64,000 nt of DNA, taken from the NCBI RefSeq assembly GCF_008642235.1, contig NZ_SJEV01000001.1, positions 248,001 through 312,000 on the forward strand, in the 5' to 3' direction. Both the position numbers and the translations under genes were made by a program. Below, piece after piece: positions 18,701 to 25,463 of this stretch (position 1 is its first letter; every line of letters begins with the position of its first letter). Origin of the DNA: Planctomonas psychrotolerans (lineage in GTDB: Bacteria > Actinomycetota > Actinomycetes > Actinomycetales > Microbacteriaceae). The notes beneath the pieces were generated by a model. It did not search any database and had not been told where the DNA came from. It was given only the letters and a program-made list of their open reading frames with translations.

Positions 18701-20493
18701 GCTCGCAGTTCGCCCGCCCGGTCCATGACCACTACGCCGAGCTTCGCGAGGTCCTCCCGGACTCCAGGGACCGCTGCAAGTTCGGGATCCACGAACTGGA
18801 CTCCTTCGCGCGCGTCTCCGTCGACACGTACGAACACTCTCCCGCGGAGGGGCGCCACGGCGGACCCGTCCGCGAGTCGCACTAACGGTGCCTTCATGAC
18901 CTCGCGGCGAATGAGGGCTTGCCTGTCCGCGTCACGCGTGCGCTCATTCTCCGTCAGGATCCGCGCAGCCAGTGCGATCACGTTGGCCGACTGCTGAACG
19001 CTGCCGTCACGCATGAGACTCGTCAACCAGACGTCGATTCCCGCTGCGCTATGTGGCTTGTCAGATCGCTGCCAAGTCCGACGCTTCAGGCGATCGACCT
19101 TCTGAATGCGCTCATTCGTCCGGTATGCATGTGGATGGACCCATTCGTGCAGAGGTGCTTCCGGCACCTCTGCCCACGCCTCGAGCCAGCTGTTCTCGAT
19201 CTCATTCTGCGCACTGAGATTCACCCAATTCAGCGCACTAGGAAGACAGAGGTCGTTCCTTGCATTCGGCAGCGACGGAACCATGCGAAGTCGGGCGTAT
19301 ACCTCATCGTTGATGAAGTCGTCAGCCCAGTTCCGCCGTTCGTCCCCACGGGCCGGGTAGAGGTCGAGGACGGTCTTGGCGTGCTCGGTCCCGCTGAATG
19401 CCTGAACCGCTTCCGCCACCAACTTAGGCAGTTGCTTGAGTAGCTCGCGATTGAACCGACCCTCGAGCAAGCCGGTACGATCGTCGCTCAACTTCCACGG
19501 GGCATTGAGCAGACCTGAAAGCGTAGTGACGAATCGGGTCGGGAAGTATGCCCAGAAGGAACCAAGGCGATCCGCACTCGCCGGCGGGATCTGGGTCGCA
19601 TACTGGAGCTCTACCTGGGAACGGGCGGCGACGTAGCCTCCATCGGCGAGATCCGCGATTGTCGGCACCTGGGTAGCTCTCGCCACGCTCCAGCGAGTCG
19701 GTGGCTGATTCTCGACTCGCAGCGTCACCAGCCCGTCGTCGTCCACGCTCTGGGTGATCACACGGTGCTGTGGCCGCGAGGCTTTCCCCGGTCGCCCATC
19801 CGGGTCGGCCCCCGTCTCATTTCGCAGGGTTGCCTTTGTGACGTGCGGCGAGAACAGGACGAACTCGGATCTGAAATCGAAAAGCTTGTTCGATATCTCG
19901 AAATGGTCGCCGGAGAGCGGTGCCACAACGATAGTGCTCGCCCAGGTCATTAGTGGGACGAGGTTCGTGTCCTTCGCCGCTTCGAGGTCTGCGTCGATCG
20001 TCTTTGCGAGTCGCATCGTCGGGTACGCGCCGGAAGCGTAGCCCGCGTCCCTCAACGTGGCCCCGGACCACGCTTTTTCAAAGGCGAACGATACCGACCT
20101 GCTAAGCACTTTCGGGCTCTGCGAGATGGCGAGAATCGACTTGAATCCGATGCCGAACTTGCCGATACGCTCGTCGTCCTTGGTCGAGATGTCGGACGCC
20201 ATCAGAGATCGCACACCTGCTTCGTCGAACGGCTCGCCATCATTCGCAACGTAGAGCGCGTTGCGGGTCAAAAGCACTTCGATCCGTCCGCCGCCTTTTC
20301 GAGCAGCATCGACCGCGTTCTGGACGAGCTCCTCCAGCTGACGTGTGGCATACCCGCCTTCGGAGATGCGACGCTCGTTGTTCGCGTCCTGAAGGACCCG
20401 GCTTGAATCCTTCGCATAGACGTTCAGGCAGATGTCGGTCTGATCCCACACGACGTCGACTAGTTCTCGCTGAGCAGGCCCCCATGGCTTCAC
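15727..20493 (-). CDS. GHKL (sacsin-like) ATPase fused to SF2 helicase, operon leader
   Basis: A 1588-residue protein, first gene of the operon. The N-terminus has the GHKL/Hsp90-type ATP-binding motifs: N box QLEELVQNAVDAA (about residues 51-63), G1 YVANDGEPFDEAG (about 81-93) and G2 GKFGIGFKSILAI (about 111-123), as in sacsin and other 'Nov' ATPases. A long middle region (about 250-1150) shows no family I can name. The C-terminus is an SF2 helicase: GMVSLPTGAGKT near 1200, VVVIDEAHTS near 1316, GLTATPFRG near 1350 and YQQMVGRGLRGP near 1540. Both ATPase modules look intact. GHKL-helicase fusions appear in bacterial conflict loci, but this one in front of drmA/drmB is not part of the described DISARM classes. 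Its 3' end overlaps the next gene by 17 nt. Confidence 0.87.
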   Translation of the reverse strand: MKPWGPAQRELVDVVWDQTDICLNVYAKDSSRVLQDANNERRISEGGYATRQLEELVQNAVDAARKGGGRIEVLLTRNALYVANDGEPFDEAGVRSLMASDISTKDDERIGKFGIGFKSILAISQSPKVLSRSVSFAFEKAWSGATLRDAGYASGAYPTMRLAKTIDADLEAAKDTNLVPLMTWASTIVVAPLSGDHFEISNKLFDFRSEFVLFSPHVTKATLRNETGADPDGRPGKASRPQHRVITQSVDDDGLVTLRVENQPPTRWSVARATQVPTIADLADGGYVAARSQVELQYATQIPPASADRLGSFWAYFPTRFVTTLSGLLNAPWKLSDDRTGLLEGRFNRELLKQLPKLVAEAVQAFSGTEHAKTVLDLYPARGDERRNWADDFINDEVYARLRMVPSLPNARNDLCLPSALNWVNLSAQNEIENSWLEAWAEVPEAPLHEWVHPHAYRTNERIQKVDRLKRRTWQRSDKPHSAAGIDVWLTSLMRDGSVQQSANVIALAARILTENERTRDADRQALIRREVMKAPLVRLADGSAVAPLRGRVFVRVDGDAREGVQFVDPELAAVPGVREDLAKLGVVVMDRAGELRALLERVKSSASGAASSWSTIWSILRELPRETSLRILQEDLGEPLASKVHVRVASAQWATIDRAFLGGVIVPADGSRDRGFLIDPITHREDDELLRDLGAVEAPTLHHGALRESWMHDYIQMAADAFIDQQKGARPDQDKLVFDGPPAPWPMQPLTSMSAESRAAMTHYLISKGLDSDWTVKHATNRSYGRFTVIAPSAWFLRKYGMLRTTFGLMKPSRVLRASELVDPQVLPALELPEKIARALQLTEDPADYTKNDWNTLKAIADSWTSTDDDDIRRSEFYSWLPGQIDPGEIVVRVGRGRQSVRVGNVGVTTDASVYESMLEAQIPVLLACSAEDEERFLELWEMPKATDLLQEETVVEPLGEPSYLTDVFPPLKLFIDFSDADIKLQSAARIVKMVATPNGQIPRPIAARREGDTVYVTAHDEAARLQQISTVLGLGLDRLHINKILDDMAAMAADQRRTKIKAAADDDQRLLEAVGVDALRRTVPAQALSILEQRPGGIEPTEVAALARSVHGVTILKHLRTALDERGLQPPKEWAGRRVTRHWVDSLGFPPEWAGFASSSRPAVEIIDGPAVLGELHVYQEFVTERITALLRNIGPDRGMVSLPTGAGKTRVTVQALVDGVRNGDISTDVPLLWIAQTDELCEQAAETWTYVWRAIGPQAPMRLGRLWANNEVPEEPGAFQLIIATIQKLGSIVDRDASDYEWLRAPSVVVIDEAHTSIASSYTSVLEWLGRHTRGRVKDERLPLIGLTATPFRGVDSDEETKRLVARYDSNRLDRGAFIREDPYEELQEMGVLANVRQRILDGVDVQLSAGDVDEIERLGRIPVGVAEELGANELRTLRVVDTIADLPDDWSILAFAPSVENSRVLAALLSHRGIPAVSISSDTDPAARRHYIDEFKAGRIRVLTNFGVLSQGFDAPKVQAVVLARPTFSPNAYQQMVGRGLRGPKNGGSNEVLIVNVRDNFSKFGDKLAFNQFEYLWNPREPRR

Positions 20494-21202
20494 GAGCGCT
20501 CAGTCCGCAGGACAACAGGGCACTTTCGTGAGCCGCCGGTCATCGATCGGTGCTCGATGGCAGTGCGCTCGTTCCATGACGGCGTAGGGAGCTCTGCGCC
20601 TCCAGACAGAGGGGAACGCAACTCGACTCGTGGAAGGTCGCGATTAAAGGAGATACGCGGCAAGGCATGCGCTCACATTTCGGGTCATCGGCGTTGATTG
20701 GGACGAAGGGTGCTTGCCAGCGTAGTCGTCGGAGTATCTGGCGCTCAGCTGGTAATTCGCTAGAAGGCGGACGACGGCCACGACATCTCACCCCCAATTC
20801 GGGGGCGGTACCGCCGCCGGACTGCTGGCGGTCCAGCGGTTAAGCCCCGAGTGATAGCTGAACGAATTCCGTCTGCTCTCGGTTGTGCCCCTACCCGGAA
20901 CTCCTCAAGTCCGTCGCGTCGTAGTCACTTCTGCCTCAGGCAAGCTTTGTAGAACAGCACCCAAAGCACTCATCGTGATACCCAACTCGTCGTAGTCGGC
21001 TGGGACGGCCACGATGGCGGTCTGCTGGCTGATCGTGGTCACAGTTCGGGCTCTAGTCACTCGGAAGCGCCCGGGGCAACCCGATTTACACGCTGGAGAC
21101 GTGAACGGAGGAGGCGTCGTGGCACTATCGCTGCCGCGAAAGGGCAGTAAGGCATCGTTAGCCGTTTCGCTGCGCCACACTGAAACGTTGGCGAGCAAAT
21201 AA
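20494..21202. other. 700-bp gap upstream of the DISARM-like operon
   Basis: This stretch must hold the promoter for the four-gene operon read leftward. A minus-strand frame at 20905-21198 (97 codons) ends TISQQTAIVAVPADYDELG and so on, but has no family match, a poor start and unusual composition, so I do not call it. Other frames are shorter and less convincing. No regulator, tRNA or terminator hairpin was recognised. Confidence 0.45.
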
Positions 21203-22735
21203 TCACTCAGCTGCGTGCAGGTATAGGTAGATCGACTCGGCTATCTTGCGGCCAAGCGGGATGGGCACGGCGTTGCCGATCTGCTTCGCGATCTGAAGCT
21301 TGGACCCGTACCACCTGAAGTCATCAGGGAACCCCTGAAGCTTGGCCGCTTCGAAGTGAGTTATCGGGCGGTCCTCAATCGGATGAAGGTATCGACCCTT
21401 CTCAGGCTTGAAGAACTCCGTCCGGATCGTCACAGAGGGTGCACCACTTCGGAGCCGGCCCATGACGTCCCCCGAGCCGGAGTCATGCAAGTCCCACGCC
21501 ACAGTAGAGAGGTACTCGAGAACAGCCGTCCGATTAGCTTCACCTTCATTGAGAACAACGTGAAACATTTCCGACTTGCTGCGACGGCTCCCCGTGCTCC
21601 TGCAATCTGTAACGGGACTGGCGGACCGCACGATAACTCGGCGCTCTGTGGCCGCGCCGTCGACCACGACGGTGTGCGCGCCACTAACCTTCAACGCCCC
21701 TTCGTCGCACCTGTGGTCTCCTTCCTTCTGCAGGATGACCTCGCTCCCGTCATCGAAGCGGCACACATATCGACCTCGGAGGTCCTTTCGATTCCCACCT
21801 CTCGGGATTGCGCGATAGCGCCACAACGAGATCGGCTCTGGTCGGCGGCCAATATGAAGGTCGGTCGTCAAGAACGGGCCGAGGAACCTGCCGCTCATTC
21901 CAGGGATCTGTCGCGCAGAGGCGGCCGGCAGATCAGCGGCGATATCCTTGAGCGCACTCTCCTCGAACACTTTGTCTACGGTGGCCCACGCGGTCTGCTC
22001 GGCAGGCACGCCGAACGATTCGCCGAGATGCCTGAGCGGCGCCTTCTTTCCAGCGAAACCCCGAGAGTGCGTCGGCTTGGGGTAACGCAGAGAGCCAGAA
22101 GTCAGACCGGCGTCAGTACGAACACCGATCACGATGGCGCGGCGACGGGCTTGCGCAGCACCGTAATTTGCTGCGTTCAGCAGGTAGCGCTTGTCACGGT
22201 CCAGCTCGGTGTCATTAGGTTTCGAACCAGGGTCGACAAGGCGGTAATTGGTGAGGTTCGCTCCGCCAATCCGGTACTTCAGGTCCTGGAACTCCGGGGA
22301 CCGTAGGAATCGATCAACGTTCTCGATCACGAACACCTTCGGTTGAAGTGCAACCACAACGCGGATGAACTCCTCCCAAAGCATATTCCGCTCTGGACGC
22401 ACCTTCTCGCGGTTAAGTCCCGAGAATCCCTGGCACGGCGGGCCCCCGACCACAACATCGATCTCACCTGGCTTCCATCGTGGCTCCCAGCCGACGATGG
22501 TGCGGCAGACGATCTCCGGTGCCTCATGAGCACCAAGTCGAGACGATCCGGCGCCGAAGTTCGCTGCGTACGACGCGGCGGCCGCGGGCTCCCACTCGAC
22601 CGCGCCGACGGTCCGGAAGACCGGGTCTGCAACGCCATCGGGGCGGTACTGGTGAAATCCTTCGGTCAAGCCGCCACAGCCGGCGAAAAGGTCCAGAACA
22701 GTTATGTGGGCGCGGCTGTGTCCCTCGGATGTCAC
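21203..22735 (-). CDS. C5 DNA cytosine methyltransferase of the DISARM-like element
   Basis: A 510-residue intact C5 methyltransferase. Motif I VLDLFAGCGGLTEGF is at 13-27, the catalytic GGPPCQGFSG places the nucleophile at Cys101, VFVIENVDRF carries the ENV motif, QARRRAIVIGVR is motif VIII and QIGNAVPIPLGRKIAES closes the fold. The region between motifs VIII and IX, about 190 residues, is the target-recognition domain. In DISARM class 2 a C5 methyltransferase (DrmMII) marks host DNA as self; position and distance (operon leader start 710 bp downstream, same strand) make that role plausible, but its own pairing with Vsr could also mean an independent modification unit. A decayed duplicate lies at 1372-2540. 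Confidence 0.92.
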   Translation of the reverse strand: MTSEGHSRAHITVLDLFAGCGGLTEGFHQYRPDGVADPVFRTVGAVEWEPAAAASYAANFGAGSSRLGAHEAPEIVCRTIVGWEPRWKPGEIDVVVGGPPCQGFSGLNREKVRPERNMLWEEFIRVVVALQPKVFVIENVDRFLRSPEFQDLKYRIGGANLTNYRLVDPGSKPNDTELDRDKRYLLNAANYGAAQARRRAIVIGVRTDAGLTSGSLRYPKPTHSRGFAGKKAPLRHLGESFGVPAEQTAWATVDKVFEESALKDIAADLPAASARQIPGMSGRFLGPFLTTDLHIGRRPEPISLWRYRAIPRGGNRKDLRGRYVCRFDDGSEVILQKEGDHRCDEGALKVSGAHTVVVDGAATERRVIVRSASPVTDCRSTGSRRSKSEMFHVVLNEGEANRTAVLEYLSTVAWDLHDSGSGDVMGRLRSGAPSVTIRTEFFKPEKGRYLHPIEDRPITHFEAAKLQGFPDDFRWYGSKLQIAKQIGNAVPIPLGRKIAESIYLYLHAAE

Positions 22736-22981
22736 TTGCCAATATTAGCCAGCCCGCCCACTACTCATTCGGCTGAGAGCAGGGGCGCAACGCTCAAGTC
22801 TCGTCAGCGATTCACACCTCAGACAATGGTCACGGAGACTCAAGACGGGTGGTAACGAGGCCTCCACACAACAGCGACATTCAGTGACGGACGGCAACAA
22901 TTCGACAGAATATTAGCGTTCTGGCGGGATCAGCGACGGCGAACCCGCTACAGGATCCGGCACTTGGGCTAGCGTGGCTTG

Positions 22982-23434
22982 ATGCCCATGATCGGTCCCC
23001 ATCCAGGGGCATCAAGCCTGGCAGTAAGCCAGCGCATGAGCTCGGCACGACGTCGGGACACCAAGCCGGAAGTTGACGTTCGTAGGGTCCTGCACGCTCG
23101 CGGCCTTCGCTACCGCGTCGCGTACCCGGTGCCGGGGATGGCGCGGCGCAGCATCGATATCGCCTTCACCAAGGCGAAGGTCGCGGTGTTCATCGATGGG
23201 TGTTTCTGGCACGGCTGCCCGGAGCACGGCACCCAGCCGCGCGCGAACGCCGACTGGTGGGCCGTCAAGCTTCGACGAAATATGGTGCGGGATGCTGAGA
23301 CAGACGACCTGCTGAGTTTGGCGAGCTGGCGCGTGCTGCGGTTCTGGGAGCACGAGGACACGCAATCGGTGGCCGACCGTATCTGCTCAGTCGTCCAGGC
23401 ACCCGTGAATCCTGACACTGCGAGGAAGGCTTGA
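22982..23434 (+). CDS. vsr: Vsr very-short-patch-repair endonuclease
   Basis: A 150-residue Vsr nuclease that nicks 5' of the T in T:G mismatches formed when 5-methylcytosine deaminates. The conserved order is visible: RMSSARRRDTKPE, LRYRVAYPVPGMARRSIDIAF (catalytic Asp), VAVFIDGCFWHGCPEHG (metal/zinc-binding Cys and His), WWAVKLRRNMVRD and WRVLRFWEHE. It is divergent from the C5 methyltransferase, with about 250 bp between starts; Vsr genes usually sit next to the methyltransferase whose mutagenic effect they repair. I prefer the ATG at 22982; a TTG at 22979 or ATG at 22988 are equally possible. Confidence 0.93.
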   Translation: MPMIGPHPGASSLAVSQRMSSARRRDTKPEVDVRRVLHARGLRYRVAYPVPGMARRSIDIAFTKAKVAVFIDGCFWHGCPEHGTQPRANADWWAVKLRRNMVRDAETDDLLSLASWRVLRFWEHEDTQSVADRICSVVQAPVNPDTARKA

Positions 23435-23621
23435 ACGCTGACCGCATGGACGTCTGAGCGAGTTCGCAACCACACTGCTCGACCGTCAGACCGTCGCGCT
23501 TTTTGGAGGTACCTGTGAGGTTACGTTGTGATCAAAGTGGAACCGGGCAGTGTCACGATGAGACCATCACCGGACGAAAGAGCCGAGCCTGCGACGGCTA
23601 GACCGCGTTCCTGCCTGCGGA

Positions 23622-24242
23622 TCAGGCAAGTCTTGCCCTAGACGTCGGGCATTCCTGATCGCTATCCGTGCCCGCAGCATCCCGCTCCTCTGCACTCGAT
23701 GCCGGCGCAGTGCCCAGCGGGCGGGGCCCGGTGATTCCGTACCGGTCGCGGTGGGCGGCGACGATTCGGATCTGGCGTCGCCATACTGCCCCGGCGGTGC
23801 CTTCGGGCTCGGTCCCCAGTCCCTCGGTCCAGGCCTCGTGTCTTGTGAGGGCTCGCTCGGTGAGGTGTCGGGCTCGTTGCTCGATCAGGGTTCGTCGTTC
23901 ATCCAGGGCGCGGCGCATCTCCGGCGTCGTCGGGCCGAGCGCTTCAGGGATGAGTCCGACGATGAGGCGCGGCGCCTTGTGCCCGAATCCTCGCGATGAC
24001 TCCCGGGCCGTGGCCTTTCCGAGGCGTGAGAGGAGTACCGCGGCGGCATCGTCGGCGCCGTCCATACCGCGTGCGCGTACGAGGGCGGGGAAGAGCCGGT
24101 TCACGTTGTGGTGCTCGGCTTCGGCGCGGCGGAGCTCCGCGGTCAGCGGGCCGAAAGCATCGGAGTGGATCACATCAGACACCTCAGTGTCGGTGAGTCT
24201 CGAGTTCTTCGGACGACCGGGATGGACCGAAACGGACGCCGT
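23622..24242 (-). pseudogene. C-terminal relic of a TrwC/MobF-type relaxase
   Basis: The frame reads VIHSDAFGPLTAELRRAEA, HNVNRLFPALVRARGM, DDAAAVLLSRLGKAT, IVGLIPEALGPTTPEMRRAL and IVAAHRDRYGITGPRPLG, the text found at the C-terminal end of large actinobacterial MobF/TrwC relaxase-helicases. The relaxase and helicase domains (usually more than 1000 residues before this) are missing and no good start exists. The frame continues open upstream through the tRNA gene, but that part is non-coding (it reads the tRNA as GVAGSNPVSPTK, a well-known artefact). It is probably a leftover of the conjugative or mobilisable element integrated at tRNA-Pro. The left boundary (stop at 23622) is exact; the right boundary is approximate. 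Confidence 0.7.
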
Positions 24243-24328
24243 CAGCGCGCTTGACGGAGGCGTCTGAGGGCGTGTGCGGAGGAGTAAATGATGGGTTTGT
24301 GATGGGAACATCAAATCCCTAACCAGAA

Positions 24329-24360
24329 AAGTCTCGGAAACCCTTGAGTTTCCGAGACTT
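24329..24360 (-). terminator. hairpin terminator behind tRNA-Pro
   Basis: A perfect 13-bp stem (24329-24341 with 24348-24360) and a 6-nt loop, AT-flanked. It starts 5 bases after the tRNA 3' end on the minus strand, where TTTTC follows the stem; on the plus strand five T follow, so it can work in both directions and would also stop leftover element transcripts from entering the core. Confidence 0.85.
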
Positions 24361-24364
24361 TTTG

Positions 24365-24438
<74 letters not shown>

Positions 24439-24531
24439 AAGGCTTCGCCGCACGCGGCGAAGACAACTTGATTATCTTAGCGGGTCGCGGACGGTGACGA
24501 AACGCGACCGTCCGCGACCCGCGTCCCAGGC

Positions 24532-25314
24532 CTACGCGGCGGCGGGGACGGGCGCGAGCACCTCGTCGAGGAAGGCGAGGAAGCGCTGCCAGCTGCGCGC
24601 ATCCGCCACCGGTCGGTACATGTCGGTCTCGGGCAGCGTGAACGCGTGCGGGGCGCCGCTGTAGGTGACGACCTCCCAGTCGAGATCCGGCACGGTGCGC
24701 AACTCGTCCTGGAACGCCTGCACGTCGCTGTCGGGCACGACCGGGTCGTTCCCGCCGGTGAGGATGAGGAGCGACGCGCGGATGGCGTCGACGTCGGCGG
24801 GGTTGTGGGCGATGAGCCCGCCGTGGAAGGAGACGACGCCGCGCACGTCGGCGCCGGTGCGGGCAAACTCGAGGGCCGCGGATCCGCCGAAGCAGTAGCC
24901 GATGACGACGATGTTCGCCGCGTCGACGGCGGGATGCGCGGCGAGTTGGTCGAAGCCCGCCTGCACTCGTGCGCGCAACAGCGGCAGGTCGCCGTAGTAC
25001 TTGCCGGCCTCCGCGGCGGCTCCGTCGCCGGTGGGGCGCACACCCGCGCCGTAGAGGTCCGCGACCAGGGCGACGTAGCCGAGGCGGGCGAGCATCTGCG
25101 CGCGCACCTGGGTGTAGTCGCCCTCGCCGGTCCAGTCGTGCAGCACGAGGATGCCGGGGCGGGGTCCGTCGATCGATTCGTCGAGGGCGAGATAGCCATC
25201 GAGGCTGACGCCGTCGTGAGCATAGATCACGCGGTCCGTCGAGATGGAGGCCCCCGCGCGGAGCGGGACCGTCTCGAGGAGAGCCGAAGAGGCGGGAGGG
25301 TGCGAGGGAGTCAT
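24532..25314 (-). CDS. dienelactone hydrolase family protein
   Basis: A 260-residue alpha/beta hydrolase. The triad of the dienelactone hydrolase family is visible: nucleophile Cys in VIGYCFGGSAALEFA, Asp in TGGNDPVVPDSD and His in SGAPHAFTL. Other landmarks are PGILVLHDWTGEGDYTQ and ADLYGAGVRPTGD. Such enzymes open small lactones or cleave related esters; the natural substrate is unknown and no aromatic degradation genes are nearby. It has no signal peptide, so it is cytosolic. It stands alone between tRNA-Pro and a strong hairpin, and is the first core gene outside the integrated element. Confidence 0.88.
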   Translation of the reverse strand: MTPSHPPASSALLETVPLRAGASISTDRVIYAHDGVSLDGYLALDESIDGPRPGILVLHDWTGEGDYTQVRAQMLARLGYVALVADLYGAGVRPTGDGAAAEAGKYYGDLPLLRARVQAGFDQLAAHPAVDAANIVVIGYCFGGSAALEFARTGADVRGVVSFHGGLIAHNPADVDAIRASLLILTGGNDPVVPDSDVQAFQDELRTVPDLDWEVVTYSGAPHAFTLPETDMYRPVADARSWQRFLAFLDEVLAPVPAAA

Positions 25315-25347
25315 TGGTCCAGCTAATCACCGCCGGGACGAAGCACC

Positions 25348-25383
25348 GACCTCGTTCGCGGGAATCGTCCCGTGAACGAGGTC
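25348..25383 (-). terminator. long palindromic hairpin behind the GH18 gene
   Basis: GACCTCGTTC and CGGGA are mirrored by TCCCG and GAACGAGGTC around an ATCG loop, with one internal mismatch, forming a 15-16 bp stem. It is 80 bases past the stop of the GH18-like gene and 34 bases ahead of the dienelactone hydrolase start, on the same strand. No T run follows, so it may be a GC-rich terminator of the actinobacterial type or an operator. Confidence 0.6.
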
Positions 25384-25463
25384 GATGCGAGTCCGGTGTG
25401 GTGGGCACACGACCGCGCCCGTGCGCACCGGTCGTGCACACGGATGCGCACGACCGGTGGCGA

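Noticed and set aside
9055-20493. Druantia or BREX instead of a DISARM-like system
   Set aside because: The large DUF1998 region is a separate DrmB with DrmA signature helicase next to it; no DruE/DruH-type protein, PglZ, PglX or BrxC is present.
20905-21198. 97-codon minus-strand frame between methyltransferase and operon
   Set aside because: No similarity known to me, weak start and unusual composition; listed only as part of the gap.
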